Notes: generated by a model from the sequence alone, not told the origin. A stretch of DNA of 64,000 nt from Corinectria fuckeliana (GCA_019137255.1 WPDH01000004.1:1-64000); one strand, 5' to 3'; shown: positions 10,561 to 23,505, numbered from the stretch's first letter. Made by a program: numbers and translations.

Positions 10561-13500
10561 TCATACCTGTATTTCAAACGTTTTGCGCACCTCGACGATC
10601 CCGACATTCTTCTTAGTAGCAGTCGCCCAGGTTGGCATGTACTTTCTCAACTCATCGAATGCTGGAATTGTCCCTGGTGCATTGGCGTCGCTCCAGGCAC
10701 ACGAGACTATTACCTCCAAGGGAGGAGCTCGCGACACCAGCCCGGATGATGCCGGGACTGACCGCGTCTTCAAATCTCCATCTGCAAGCGGCTCTGAACG
10801 ATCCTCAGCCTCCCCCCCGGCCTCGGCCTCTAGGGGATCCTTTGTAGCTGCCTCGGTGCCATCTCTCAACTGTATTGTGAGGTTCCACGGCAGGTCTCGA
10901 TCACGACGCCAGAGTTGAAGATCAGTAACTCCATCTGGCGCAGAGTCTCCAAACCGTGCATCCTTTGACGGTGCACCATCCACCAAGAAGCCCTGGACAG
11001 GTCGTGACGTTGTAACATAGCAGACCCTGGTGTCAAGGGCATCGACTTGAATGCGCACGCTGTTGGAGCCTACTGCCTTAAGACGCTTGAAGCTGATGAG
11101 GTCATCGAAACTTTCACCCTCGACAAGATTGGGAGGGAGAGTTGATGCATCGTAACGGCAATCCTGGAGAGATCGGTCTGGGGTCGGCCCGCACTCGATT
11201 TCCTGGCTTGATGCAACTGGAAGTGCCTTGATGACATCCCGCGTATACTTCTCCAGTCCGCTGATCGTGACAGTGTTCGAACCGTCATCAAGATCTATCA
11301 CCTGTTGAAAGTAGAACTTGAAACGGTGACTGTCCGAGAAGGGGAAGGCGGCAAGGTTATAGATGAATGTGCCAACGAAAACACACAGTAGAAACAAAGG
11401 AATGTGGTGCGTAACCCGGTGAATAAAGGGTGTGACTGGAAGCAAGAAAAGGATGCTTGCTGCCCCTACTGCAAGCAAGGGCGAAAAGAGCGGCCCACCA
11501 TCAGTGCCCGTCATCTGTAGAGCCGACATGGAAATGAGGCCCAAGTTCCCAAACAAAATGCAAGGAATCGGGGCCAGGAGAAGGAACTGGATGATCCATG
11601 TCCAGGAGGGAAGACGTCCGGACCATGACTGCTCATGGTCGAAAGGCTGGTACCTCCGCATTCTAGGTGGAGTGGGCGAGCCCTCGGCGACGGATCTCCG
11701 GTAGGTGCTCGCAAACGAGGTCTGAGTGTTGGACCCCCCGTAACCCGGTTCACTAGCCCTAAGCGGCGTTCTCTCGGTTGCGGTCTCTGGAGGGTTGTCG
11801 GATTCATCGCTATCGGCCTCCTCGTCGTCCTCGTCGCCTCTCGCGCTGGGTGGCTGGGCTATGACAGGGTGGTTCGATACATCTCGTGCTTGGTGCGCAT
11901 CATGAAGTTGCATGGCGAAATCGTGTTTACCCAGCAGGGCGAATTGCTCCAGCAAAGAAATGAGGAGCGCGAGGAAGATAGCCGACTGAAGGAAGACAAA
12001 ACTGTAGAGAGCGCCTAGATTCCAGCGGTCCTCTGCCACTGCCGCGAGCACCTGAATACCCCAACCAATGATATATAGCCAGAAAAGGACAAATCCACGA
12101 TGAAGAGCGCTGGGTCGAGCGAAACTGGACCCACGCATGACCAGCCAAAGAGAGAAGTAGAAGAGAGACAGTGCCATGGCGAATCTAGAGCGGGTTAGCA
12201 GGTGTTGCTGTCTCCTTGATGCAAACAACTTACACTGCATATGAACTACTGTAGATAATGAGGGGATTGAACTTTGCCAGGAGAAAGATAGAAGCCATGG
12301 TTAGGCCAGCAGCAAAGACTAATGCCAGTGGGAAGCGGAAGAAGCCCTTCCAACCACCAAGCACAACCGGATCATCGTTAATGTCGTGGTGCATCTTGAT
12401 GTCTCTGGCGAAGAAGTAATACTTGTCCTTACGCACCAACAAAAAAGTGACCACGACGAGAATCAAGGGGGTGGCGACAAGAAGGGTTAGCGACCAGGCG
12501 AATAGCCCCCTAAGCGCAAATGCAGCCCAGACGCTGCCGTAGAGGTCAAACCAAACTCCCTGAGCCTGCTTCCCGTTGTAAACCAGGTTGGAATTCTTGT
12601 CGGAGCGAGGGCCATGGAATACGGTGCCAGTGATTTCTGAAAACCTTTCCGTCGAAGCGAGGGCAGCCGAAAGCATGTGCCAAATGCTGTTAACGGAAGT
12701 GTGTCGAGCATCATCCTGATTGGTATGATATCGGGCCCGGGGTTCGTAAAAAGCAATGTCTATTCCCCTCTGTCCATAAGAATCCTGCCAGACCTCAAAG
12801 TCTGTTCCGCTCTTGATGGCACCCGCCTTGAAAGCATCACCGGCGACAACAGTGCCGAAAGGATGTGGGCTTGCCCCGTATGCCTTGGCAGCCTGCAGGT
12901 CCGTGGTTCGGAAGAGAAGGGCGCGACCACCGGCTCCAGCGCCTTCGAGATTGACGAATGTGTGGACGAACTGCAGCAAGGGGCTGTAGCCGAACGCTCT
13001 TGCTCCCAAAAGCCCATCCTCCTCAGCGTTGTTGAAGAGCAAGACGATGCCGTTTCTCGGCTGATGATCCTTGGACGTAAAGTAGCTAAGCAGCTGTAGC
13101 ATCGATACACACCCAACGCCGTCATCGGTCGCTCCGTATCCGGTAGAAACCCTGGCATGTTGGTGAGCGAGAACTAAGACGATACAAGGGGGAGGCGACT
13201 TACGAATCAAAGTGGCAGTTCACCAAGACGCCGCCGGTACCGTGAAATGGCTTCTTCGATGGGTTCTTCCACCAATCACCCTCCGGATCGTCTTTTCCGT
13301 GGATGTAAACGTAAAAGTTGTTTCCCTCGAAGTACTGAGCTCCCCAAATCGGGCTACCAAAGTTAGCTCCGACCCGCTTGTACTTATTGTAGGTCCAGGT
13401 AACATTGGAGATTTGGTCGTCAAAGAGGGTGACGCCAGGTGGTCGTGATGCTGAGCTGATCTCTTCTCCATCTTCACGCTCTTCGTAAGCACTCCTAGAC

Positions 13501-13871
13501 AGTCAGCCTTGGAACCACCGATGTCGCAAAGAGGTAGGGTGAACCGACTTTTCGTGCCAGATGACCCCGCCGGACAGATCAGTTGTATAATCCATGTCAT
13601 TCCGGTCGAGAATCTCCTTGGACCGCGCGATGAGAAACTCACGAACCTTGTCGTTTTGGTGGCTGTTGTAGGGGTGGAAGGTGGAGGTGATGTTTTGCAG
13701 ATCGAGGAACGCCTCGGTCAAGTTGAGGCCGCGGTAAAGCGAGCGGTTCGCAGGGGCTGGAGGAACCGTTTCGTGGACGTAGATGAGTGGGATGGCAACT
13801 GCCAGGTAGATGGCGGTGGTCCAGAAAGACACCGGGCCTGGCCGGAAGGCAAAGGGATTCTGGCACCTCAT
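10561..13871 (-). CDS. PFF1: Vacuolar membrane protease, M28 family
   Basis: Multispanning vacuolar membrane metalloprotease of peptidase family M28 (yeast Pff1 type). Exons 13871-13549, 13494-13204, 13151-12234 and 12184-10561 give 1051 aa. Residues about 15-35 form the first membrane segment, followed by the luminal peptidase domain. Zinc and catalytic residues are visible: HFD (His202), ATDDG (Asp214-215), NNAEEDG (Glu248-249) and a later YHTNQDD containing the last His ligand. From about residue 350 on there are several hydrophobic segments, then a Ser/Asp-rich cytosolic loop, more membrane segments and a soluble C-terminal domain, as in the family. Splice joints were set by continuity: CHFDS/VSTGYG across intron 2 and SSSYAV/FAMALS across intron 3. 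The first joint (HEKS/AYEE) uses a weak GTCGGT donor and is the least certain. Length and architecture look complete. Confidence 0.92.
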
Positions 13872-14959
13872 GATGGGCGGAGAACGGGAGCTGGGGCCCA
13901 GAGGTAGAAGCAGAAGAGCAAGAAAGATGGCCGCTGGAGCAAAGGAATGGACGGGCGTGGAGCCGCACTGGCAACGTCGATGCCAGGCGACGCGAGCAAG
14001 GCTGCACTGCACGGGCGAGACTAATATCTAGTATAGTGATGGATGAAGCTGTAGGATCATGATTCGGCCTTCGTGGGAGCAGGGGCCAAAGAGAATAAGA
14101 TGGAGTGCGGGATGAATGGAATTCAGCGAAGGTGGTGCGGATGCGGATGTTAATGCGATGGATGATGGATGACGCTGGTAAGCAGAGCCGAGGGAGAGAA
14201 GAGAAGAGAAGAAGAGAAGAAGAGAGAAGATGAGGAGGACGTCGTGGCCTGGGCAAGGCCTGGAAGGGGCAAGTCGCAACCGAGACGCGCTCTTCTAGAT
14301 GTGGCACCTTCCGCAGGACTACCGCATTCTCCGGATCTATTTGGGCGCCGTTCTCACGATGATGTAGGTTGGACGACGTTGAACCGTGGAGGCAGCCGCA
14401 ATGCAATCCTCAGGCTCCCTTGTGACATGGCCCAAGCTCCCGACCTGGAACTTGGAAGATACTTACGTACTTCGTACAGTGCGCCGTACGTCAGCTGCAA
14501 CTGCAACTGCAACTGCGGGGACCCAACATGAATGAGCTGCATAACCTGTCGCATAAATCTCGCTTCATGCAGATGGCATGCATGTGCAATGGCGTGACCA
14601 GCGGGACAAACTACGATTCTAGGTACTTAATTACAGATATCACGATGAACCACTTAGACGCTAGATGCAAAAATCAGATACATTTTCTTTCGCCTACGTG
14701 ATTAGTCTGCTTCTTATCCGCTCCGCTGATTTCGACTAGCTGTACATCAGTTGATCTCCGAGGCATTGACTCCTGGTCGCGGAATCAACTAAGGGTCAGT
14801 CGTCGTAGGTTAGATGAGCGTCCATTGTTGATTTCCTCCATGAGCACCCCAGAAGGGAGTTTCGTGTTCCGCTGCTGAACGTATAAAGCCAAATACCAGA
14901 GAAAACTGCTGGACCATGACATGTAACATGTTAGAGTTGGGCCCGGCTCCGGCTATCGT
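13872..14959. other. Intergenic with purine tract and CAACTG microsatellite
   Basis: About 1.1 kb separate the protease start codon from the stop of the branchpoint-bridging protein gene. It holds an AG-rich tract (about 14190-14245, repeated gaagagaaga) on the plus strand, which is a pyrimidine tract for the downstream minus-strand gene, as is common just upstream of fungal start codons. A short hexamer run of CAACTG lies near 14495-14517. No gene is supported. Confidence 0.6.
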
Positions 14960-17017
14960 CTAGGCGCCGGGGGGAGGGGGCGGGGGAGGCTGGTCACTCG
15001 GGGGAGGAGGAGGTGCCTCTCCGGAGGGTGGTGGCGGAGGGGGTGCAGTGCCCGAATACTGTTGGATGAGGGCGTTGATACCACCCAGACCCGGAGGAGC
15101 AGGGGGAGCACCGCCAGGAGCCGGAGGGAGACCAGGAGGCGCACTCATCCCAGGAGGTGCACCCATTCCGGGAGCAGCAGCAAAGTTTCCGTAACTGGGA
15201 TATCCAGGATACCCACTCTGTGTTCCGGGAGCTTGCTGCTGCCAGGGAGCAGCGGCCGCAGGGGCGCCTCCGTAGCCCTGGCCATAGTAGCTGTCGCCGC
15301 CAGCACCGGCATCGGCACCGGCATCGTTGCTGCCTTGCTGGTCCTGTCGACGATGATCCCGAGCCCAAGGCGCGGTGGATGATCCTCCGGATCCTCCTTC
15401 GTTAGAATCGTTGTTACGAGAACGCCAGGGCGCAGGTCCGCCGGTGGGACCACGTTGCCAGGGCTTGGCATCTCCGTTGTTAAAGGAGCCAGGTCCGGCC
15501 TCGATACGCGCGGGAGGTCCCTCGGAACCACCGCCCAATTCCTGCATGAGTTGCTATAGGATTGTTAGCATTGAGTTGCCATCGTGAAAACAGCGCCATG
15601 TCTTCGTACCTCCATTTCGCGGTCCACGGCGTCACCGCTACCGATTCGGCCAGCAGCGGGACGACCGCCCGCGTCGTTGTTGCGCCAGCTAGCGCCCTTC
15701 TGGCGGTCGGGACAGTCGCGAGCCATGTGTCCTGCGTTACCACAGACGCGACAGATGATGCTAGCAGTGTAGTTCTGTCGCTCAGGACAGTCGTACTTCC
15801 GGTGACCAATCTTACCACAGTTCTGGCAAGCCTGGTTTTCGTCATCTCGCAGTGTACCGTTGAGCGCAGCGAGTTCTCGTAGCTGGTTACGCTTGAGTTC
15901 GTTCTGGCCTTCGGGGATCGAGGCAGCCTGCACCGTGTTAAAATCATCTTGGATGTGGAGTTGTGGACTTCAACTTACAGTCTCAATAACATTGTGAATG
16001 AGCTTCTTCGCCTTGTTGACTTTTTCTTCCGTATCGGCCATGATCAGACAATGAAGGTCTTCTTCCTGGTTGCTAGCGTGAGCGGCGTCAGAACGGCCCT
16101 TGCCCTCCTTGACGGAGCCCTTGCCACGGATGGCAATCTTGGCACCCGAGTCCCCTTCCATTTTCTTCAACGTGTTGCCTCGAGGTCCGATAAGTAAGCC
16201 GACTTTAGTAGGAGAGAGCTAAATGTTAGTTTCTGATTCGCCAAGATTAGATGAACGGATGGAAGTCCATTTCGTTGAAGGACCAGGCTGCTCAAAAACA
16301 CCGTATGGCGTGGTAATGAGACTGGTCAAACTTCAAAAAGGAAGGGGAGGAAGAGTTTTTGGTTAGGGTTGAAGGGTTAGCAATCATACTGAAGTTAATC
16401 TCCGGGTAGTCATTGACCGGCACGTAGACCTTCTCCTGCGTTTTGGTAGGTCTACGGTAGTCTTGTGGCGGGTGGTAGTTGGGAATGGTCTTCATGGCCC
16501 TTTCGATGAGTTTGTGTCGTTCCTCCTCGAGGCGCTTGCGGTATCGGTATTCTCGAGTGTTGATACGTCGACCGTGGTTGTCGTACTGAGGTGCGGGAGA
16601 CGGCGATCTAGATATGGTCAGTGATGTGGACTGGACGTTGGGAGCTGGTTTGGGCACATACCGATCACCATCTGCAGGGACGACATCGTCAATGCGGAGC
16701 TTTTGGCTAATCTCCTCAATGCGCAGGTGCAGAGTGTAGGCTTCCAACTGCTCGCTGGTCATGTTGGACAAGATGGCCGTGGGCAGACCCATGAGACCAG
16801 CGGCCTTGTTCTCCGACGCGTCGCCCCATCGGTTTCGCTTCTTCCGCTGTCGAGGGCCATCCGCTTGGCTTCGGGGCTCGGGATCGCGTCCGCGCTTGAG
16901 GTCGCGATCGACGATGGGGCTGATGTCGCCACTTTCCTCGTCCTCGCCTTTGAAGCGCCGAGCCTTGCCCAGGGGGATGTTGTTCGATCCCGTGGTGCCC
17001 TGGTTTCTCCACGACAT
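14960..17017 (-). CDS. BBP: Branchpoint-bridging protein (SF1/BBP splicing factor)
   Basis: Nuclear splicing factor that recognises the intron branch site in the early spliceosome and bridges to the 3' splice site factor. Exons 17017-16662, 16607-16390, 16202-15979, 15927-15610 and 15553-14960 give 569 aa. The N-terminus starts MSWRNQG and includes a basic RKKRNRWG motif, the ULM-like signature of SF1. A KH-QUA2 domain starts near residue 192 with the GPRG loop. Two CCHC zinc knuckles follow at residues 300-313 and 325-338. The tail after about residue 380 is Pro/Gly-rich with polyproline at the end. Intron 1 has no in-frame stop, so it was removed on splice signals (GTATGT...CTGAC...CTAG) and because DGDRSPSPAPQYD then matches the family. 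Introns 2-4 are required to keep the frame. All introns carry good branch sites. Confidence 0.95.
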
Positions 17018-17682
17018 GGTGGCTCTGGATGGGCTGGGAGGAAAGTTGAAAGAATTCGGGTGCGAAATGGAGGAACGAGAGAATGCGGCTGATGAAAAGA
17101 AAGCCGTGTTTGTTGCCGAAGCGTAGATGATGGAGGGCGAGGTGGTGGATTTATTTCGTGGTGCTCGTAGAGGTCTGACCGGGGTAGGGATAACATTCTT
17201 CCGGATTCAAGCTTTCAGCATTGGGCAGCAGAATCCTTTCCTTTACTGCAGAAGTCTCGTCGTCCGAGTACCAGATTTTTGAGTTGCGGTCATCTCCATT
17301 CCGTTCGATCTCTGCTTCAAAAATTGATCTTGAATAGCTAAGTTCACTCGGATGTTGATGGCCCTCACCTTGGCGAGACATTTTTTAAGAACTCGGAATA
17401 AATGATAGATTGCCAAGTCACCATGTCGAGCCTTCAAAAGGATCGTGGGATTACCTCGCATTTCGGGATCTTCGTTGTCTTTCCTCAGATTGTGATAGAC
17501 TAAGAGTATTACTATTCAGGCTGCAAGGCATTATACAGTCACCCGTATTTCCGTCAAATGTACGAAAGTCATTTCTTTTGACCTGGCCCGGCTGTGACTG
17601 CGCCGCAGATAAAGTCATTGCTGCTGCCGCCGTCCTGATGCAGTCAGCAATACTCCTGGATTAAATGTCTAGAATGCGCATT
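17018..17682. other. Intergenic, BBP promoter, possible uORF
   Basis: This 665-bp gap lies between two minus-strand genes. A minus-strand ATG at 17381 opens a 76-codon frame ending at 17151, about 130 nt upstream of the BBP start. It resembles no protein I know and could be an upstream ORF in the BBP leader or chance. Nothing else is supported. Confidence 0.5.
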
Positions 17683-19346
17683 CTACAACCTGTACCTGAA
17701 ACCGAATGTTTGCCAATCCGTCAAATCCCCGTCATCTAGCGTAAACTCTGCTCCAGGGTTCGTCACAGCCCCATCATCAACATCATCCTGATGGGCAACC
17801 ACCCCTGCTGACCCAGCACTCCCCAAAACCCCTTCCGCTCGGATCCTCTTCGCATTGAGCATCTGGAGATGAATCCTCAATGAAACCGCACACGCAATTG
17901 CGAGACTGTAGCTGATCATGATGGCCTTGAAGGCAGTCCCGTACAGCGGGTCCTCGTCCTCGCGAAAGAAGTGAGGCCCAGCTATGTTCCCGCCGCAGTA
18001 GGCCAAGAATAGGATTGCTGTAATCGTCATTTTCTTCGTGACACCGCGGTAGTTGGACTGTACGAGGGCCATGTTGAGGGGCATCGCCGCCGATCCGCTC
18101 GAGAGGAGGAAGTATGCGACGAGGTGGACTCCATGGGGCACATGGTTGCGGTTGTAGATGATGGCACTGCCAACAACACACGGCATGATGGCTGCGACGA
18201 TCAAGAGACAGTTCAGCGTGCGAAATCGACCTGCGAGGTAGCCGCTTCCCACAATAAAGGCTGCCGACAGCAGTGAGTATGGGATGTTGATGAGCGTGGA
18301 CTGCAGGCTGCTGAATCCAAATGACTTGACGACAATATTCGCAAAGCATTGAGACCCGCCATTGGGTATCTGCGTCAGCATCTCGATGCCAAAGATGACC
18401 CAGGTCTTGGGGTCCATAAGACACTCGCAGACTTGATCCCACTTCCAATGCGCGTTCTCGGTGATGCCGGTCCCATCGGTGAGGGTTCGCTCAGTAGCAA
18501 TTTGTCTCTCCTCGGGAGTCAAGAATTTGGCTTTTGAGATATTGTCTGGGAGGAAGAAGAACATCGGAATCGCCCACAGAAAGGTCGCGGTGCCCAAGAT
18601 GATGTACATCCAGCGCCAGGGATGAACGCTGCTATTTCCAACGTGACCGACTCCAAAGGCAAACAAGCTCGCTACCAGCCCGCCCACAGAATTGCCGGCG
18701 AACCAGATTCCCACCCGAGTGGGCATCTCATCGCGGGTGTACCAAGTCGAAGTCAGGAACATGAAGCCCGGTGTGATGGTCGCCTCCGCTACGCCCAGCA
18801 AGAGTCGCGTCACCATGAGCCCTTCAAAGCTGTGACACGTGGCTGTGAGAGCGACGATAGCGCCCCAGAAGAGGGTATTGGCAGTCAGATACCTCCCAGT
18901 GGGCAGGCGGGTGATGAGGATAGTCGTGGGATAGGTCCAGACCAGGTAACCGAAGTAAAAGATGCTGCCAATCCAGCTGTATTGTTGCCCTCGGAGGTCC
19001 TGTCGTGTGTGAGTAACTGGGCCATGACTACTCTGGTGTAAGGAAGACCTACGGTGTCCTCGCGAAGTCCAAACACAGCAGCACTTGAGAGAATGGTCTT
19101 GTCCATGAAGTTGAACATGTATGTGACAAACAGTAGAGGAATGATGGTTCTGTCAATCTTCCTCAAGACTCGGCGTTGCTTCTCATGGCGACCTAGGTCA
19201 TGTCCGCTTCCGAGCTTGTGGCTAGTAAGAAGCGGCTGTGACATATTATATCCGTCTCCATCTTCTGTTGTCCTGAAGCCGTCGTCTTCAACCTCAACCT
19301 GACCACCCTGGTCGTCGCTGCGATCCTGGGATGCGTCTCTGTCCAT
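17683..19346 (-). CDS. MFS permease, anion:cation symporter (allantoate/nicotinate permease-like)
   Basis: Plasma-membrane transporter of the ACS branch of the major facilitator superfamily (Dal5/Tna1 group), importing small organic anions by proton symport. Exons 19346-19053 and 18999-17683 give 536 aa. A charged N-terminal tail of about 70 residues precedes TM1, which has the group motif FMDKTILSSA. Exon 2 starts DLRGQQYSWIGS, then YPTTILITRLP, GVAEATITPGF and RVGIWFAGNSVGG, all hallmarks of this clade. Twelve hydrophobic segments are visible, ending in a 50-residue acidic tail. The intron (GTAGGT...CACGACAG) joins REDT to DLRG. The start chosen is the first in-frame ATG; the frame stays open 30 codons upstream without ATG. 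The substrate cannot be read from sequence. The preceding gene is another MFS transporter of a different family, with no shared regulation evident. Confidence 0.88.
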
Positions 19347-19729
19347 GTCACTCACCACTCCGACATTCTTATCCGAGCAATGTGACTGATCCGTTGACGT
19401 TGATAAGGCCAAAGACGTAGCAGAAAAATGTCTCAAAATTGTGACCGGTTGATACAGAAATGTCAGTAATCACGGGAGAGCAGAAAACAAAATCCGTGGA
19501 GGCCGATCGTAAATTACGAGGACGTTGGAGAAGCGAGATGTGGCTGATTATGAATGAGCTGTGAGCTTGGTTGACTGGCGGTAAGACAATGCACCGTGTG
19601 GGCGTTCGTTTCAGGGCGCCTTGGGCACTGTAGGACCCTCACGTTAGGCGACCATAACGATATCCTGACAAGCCAAAGCTCGAGTTCAAAAGAAACCTGA
19701 AGGATTTGCCGGAGTGTGGAAACCGTGAT
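19347..19729. other. Intergenic, permease promoter
   Basis: About 380 bp lie between the ACS-type permease start and the stop codon of the upstream exporter gene. It should include the promoter of the former and the 3' end of the latter. I see no gene or distinctive repeat. Confidence 0.6.
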
Positions 19730-21762
19730 CTATGAAATCCTCTGTCGCACTGTGCTGTTACTTTCAGCCAACTCCTCCAATTGATGATCCTGGACAGTTG
19801 AACCAGTCACGACAACACCCTGGTTCGCTGAATCGCCTTCTTGTTCGTTCAACCCAAGCCTCGCAGTCTCGTGTTCCTTGCTCAGATGGTGCGCACTGAT
19901 GAAGAAACCAAGAAGTACGCTGACGCCGGAGAATGCCGTGTACTGCAAGATGTTAGCATCAACATGCAAAGAAACCCAAGGAATGGTCGCTGACCATGAT
20001 CCACATCTTGCCCAAGGACTGGAAGAATGCCTTTCTGACGATGAGTTGCACGCCTGGCGCAAGCGTCTTGATGATATCCACGTGTGCAGATGCACTTGCT
20101 CCATCAAACAGTCTCGCCGTCTCGGGACCTAACCCGTCGACAAGAATCTGCTGCTTGCCCTTGATCTCGTTTTGGAACAACACCCCGCCAATGACGACGG
20201 AGATGGCGGTGGAAATGGACCTGACGAAGCTCATGGCAGTCGTGGCGGCGGCAACATCTTGCGTTGGTACTACCGTCTGAACGGCAAGGAGCGGACCTTC
20301 AAAGTTCATGCCCACGCCAATTCCGCTGACGATTTGGAAAGCAATCAGCTTTGCCCAGTTCCTATCCAATTCCATGTCGATGTAAAGGCCAGTACCCAAG
20401 GTCATGATGATCAGACCGTAGTGGACGGCAGGTAGGTACTTGCCGGTCAATTGAATGTAAGCCCCGGTAATTGCAGCCGTGATGGTGATGGACAGAATGA
20501 AGGGCAGCAGGTAAGCTCCAGACCGAAGGGGGCTTGCCAAGAGGACAGCTTGGAAATACAGCGGTAGGTAGTACGCAACTCCCATGAAGACAAAGGCGTG
20601 GAAGAAGCAGACGGCATATGCTGCGGCGGAAGACCAGGAGCGAAAGAGGTGAACCGGAATCACAGGATACTCGGCCACCTTCCATTCATTGAGCACAAAC
20701 AGGACGCCGGTGATGAAGCCAAACACGAGGAGGCAGACGACAGGTGCCGAGTTCCACGGTTTGTAGACACCGCCGAAGTAGAGCCCGAGAAGTAGCATCA
20801 GAGTCGCGCCGATGACAAGAAAGCCTCCCGGCCAGTCGATAGCCTTCAGCCCTGTCCAGATTGGAGTCTGGGGTGACGGAAGCTTCAGCGTGAAGATGAG
20901 TACGAAGAAGACAACGGCAGTGATGGGAACTAGAGAGTAACAATGTTAATAGCTTGACTTGGACCTTCGGATAGATACGCGTACGATTTATCCAGAAACA
21001 CCACCTCCAGCTGTTCGACGAATAAGTGTCTGTCACAATAGAACGGGTCTCACGAGTAGCTCACCTTGCTTGATCAGTTAGCGCACCACCCAGCACCGGT
21101 CCGATTCCGGACGCCACCGCCCATACAATAGATGTCATCCCGTAGTAAAGTCCACGGTCTCTTTGCGAAAACATGTCGCTAATAAGGATGTTGACCATCG
21201 TCGCCATGCCCGCGGCGCCGAGCCCCTGGACCGCCCTCCCAGCGATGAAGGCAGCGAGGTCATTGACCAGGGCACAGATAAGGCTTCCCGCAAAGAACAA
21301 AGCGTTTGCAATCAACAAGACGGGCTTCCGACCCCAGATGTCTGAGAACTTCCCCCACGAAGGCGTGCTAGCTGTGTGTGCCAAGACGTATGAGGTGCCG
21401 ATCCAGGTGTAGCCAGAGTCGGACGCGAAGTGGGCGGCAATGGTGGGGAGAGCAGTGGAAACGATGGTGATTTCGAGGGCGGACAGGAACACACAGGCGC
21501 ATAGTGAGGTCATGATGGTAGCTGTCTGTGCCATGGATCTTTTGATGCCATGTGGCGATGGGATAGCTCCAGAGGCTGCTGCTGTATCGGTGGTGGCATG
21601 ATTGACGCTGCCATTTGGGGTTTGAGGCTCAGAGATTTGAGGCTGAGTCTGAATCTGCAGTCCAGAGAGAGGAGGAACACCAATATGATCTAGCCAGGTG
21701 GTGGCGTTCCTGGATAGGTCCCGAGACGCGGTGTAAGCAATCTCAGTGGCTGTTTGCGACAT
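19730..21762 (-). CDS. MFS exporter, DHA2-type (14-TM drug/toxin efflux)
   Basis: Drug:proton antiporter-2 type MFS protein, similar to fungal efflux pumps found with secondary metabolite clusters. Four exons, 21762-21065, 21010-20985, 20929-19995 and 19942-19730, give 623 aa. After a 70-residue hydrophilic N-terminus come LSALEITIVSTALPTIA in TM1, a GRKPVLLIAN-type motif A loop, GRAVQGLGAAGM in TM4 and VASGIGPVLGGALTD in TM5 (antiporter motif C). Exon 2 is only 26 nt and encodes WRWCFWIN, the invariant start of TM6; without it the reading fails on both sides. Exon 3 carries TM6-TM13, and exon 4 the last segment and a polar tail. All three introns are 52-55 nt. No biosynthetic core gene lies nearby, so a cluster role is not supported. 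Confidence 0.9.
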
Positions 21763-22680
21763 GGCAGGACGAGAATAGCTCGGTGGGCTGTTGAGTTAAA
21801 ATATAAGAATAGACCTCTAGAAAATAATAACCCTAACCAAATATAAGAAGGAGAGTGAGCAAGCAAGTAATGGAATGGACGGGATCTTATAGGTAATTGG
21901 TTTCGATGACGCGACCCACAATCATCCTTCTGTGTGAACTGTGAATGCGATCGGATTCAGTAACAGATCGCATTCGTGTCGCATTGTGTGCTGACCATGC
22001 GAGCGATGGATCAACCGAGTTCCACTTACCCCAGTCTTGCAGTTCCTTTGTTCTCTTTCAAGATCTGCCCCGGGCTCGGAATGTTCCCCAGGCTTGGTGT
22101 TTCCTCGGGCATCTTCATGGGGCTACCACAGCCTCCATCACAGCTTCTCTCGAAGGCCTTCCTTGTTGATAGGATAGGAACTTGTTTGCCTCAGTCTTCA
22201 CAGACTACCCAAATCGCTGACAGACGTGCTACTTCGCGATCAATTTGATATTCGCCTTTCCATCCTTTTCAACTGATCTTCGCAAGCTACCACATCATTG
22301 GCTACTTCCAAAACCTGTACCACCTCGTCGCTATGTAGTCACAACCCCTCCTCGCAACCCAATGTGATATAAGCATTTCACCCCAAATCTAGTTCGTAGG
22401 CACCCTCTATGCACCTTTCGCATGACACCGGCAGAATTGAATGCCTCGTCGCCTTGTCTAGTCGCAATGCTTCGCCCAGCCTGCTTATACCACTCAGCCT
22501 TTGCTTTTCAAGTCCATTGCGTTTCTTTCTTTTCGACCAGAACATTGGCTTCAAGCTTGAACACAGATGGGATATCGTTTGGCCCATCTTTCCAAATACC
22601 ATCGTCAACACACGCTACAACCCAACCTCACCTCTGGCCTCCTCACCAGAACGCGGCTGCTCAACACACACACACACACA
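21763..22680. other. Intergenic with CA microsatellite
   Basis: Region upstream of the exporter gene and before the HET-domain relic. A short (CA)n run lies at about 22663-22682. Open frames at 21945-22248 and 22378-22693 resemble nothing and overlap on both strands. It may include decayed upstream sequence of the HET-type gene. Confidence 0.5.
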
Positions 22681-23505
22681 CCTGTGGGCTTAAAGGCTTC
22701 CCAAGCCCCGAGGCAGACATCCCGCCATATGCGATCCTGTCACACACCTAGAGAAGACTCAAAGTTGTCTTCCAAGACGTCAAGGAGAAGACTTATGATG
22801 AGTTATGCCGCAACCCGGCCTTTGCCAAGGCGCAACAGAGCAGCTCCCAGGCCCGACGCAGCGGATTTAATTACATCTGTATTGACACGTGCTGCATCGA
22901 TAAGAGCAGCAGCGCAGAGCTATCTGAAGCCATCAATTCAATGCTCCAATGGTACCAGCACTCATCTCTATGCTACGTCTTTTTAGGCGACTTGAAAGTG
23001 CGGGATTCAGTCTCTTCGCCGAACGATCTACTTACCAATTCTACATCTCAATCTATAAGACGTCTCCAACTGCCGGTGGTTCAACCGTTGTTGGACCCTC
23101 CAAGAATTGATTGCCCTTCGAATAGGTGATCTCTTTGATAGATATTGGGCTAAATTAGGCCCAAGAAACGGCAATCTGCTTCATCATCTCTGCCGTTGGA
23201 CTGGCATCAGCCCCAGATGTTCTCCGAGCCGCGGTGCTCGTGTCCTGGGGCCTTAGACCCCCTGGTTCATGATGGGTTGTGTATGGGCTGCAGTACACTA
23301 GACACACTCCCCCAGACGTTGAGCACATTTGCTGTGTCCATCAAAATGAGTCGGCATCAAGCCGGGTCACCATTTGAAAAGAAGACGCCGCTTACTGCCT
23401 TCTCGGCTTATTCAAAGTAAACATGCCACTGCTCTATGGCGAAGGCTACGACGCCTTTTCCCGCCCACAAGAAGCCATCGTAAGGTACTCGAAGGAGCCC
23501 ATCAG
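22681..23505 (+). pseudogene. HET-domain (vegetative incompatibility-like) pseudogene
   Basis: Remnant of a heterokaryon-incompatibility domain protein, a family that triggers cell death after fusion of unlike strains. Recognisable pieces in order: a DIPPYAILSHT motif (about 22720-22750), then in another frame GFNYICIDTCCIDKSSSAEL with an SMLQWYQ block (about 22863-22960). After a further frame change come CRWFNRCWTLQELIA and a DLFDRYW segment (about 23070-23150), and finally CLLGLFKVNMPLLYGEG (about 23395-23445). At least three frame changes and a stop right after SHT break the frame, and introns alone do not repair it. Composition is normal, so decay is by indels rather than heavy RIP. The usual C-terminal part is missing; at about 23500 the sequence switches to a dehydrogenase fragment on the other strand. 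Confidence 0.82.

Noticed and set aside
19730..21762. Secondary metabolite cluster around the DHA2-type exporter
   Set aside because: No polyketide synthase, peptide synthetase, terpene cyclase or cytochrome P450 is recognisable in the flanks; the neighbours are housekeeping genes or a different transporter.
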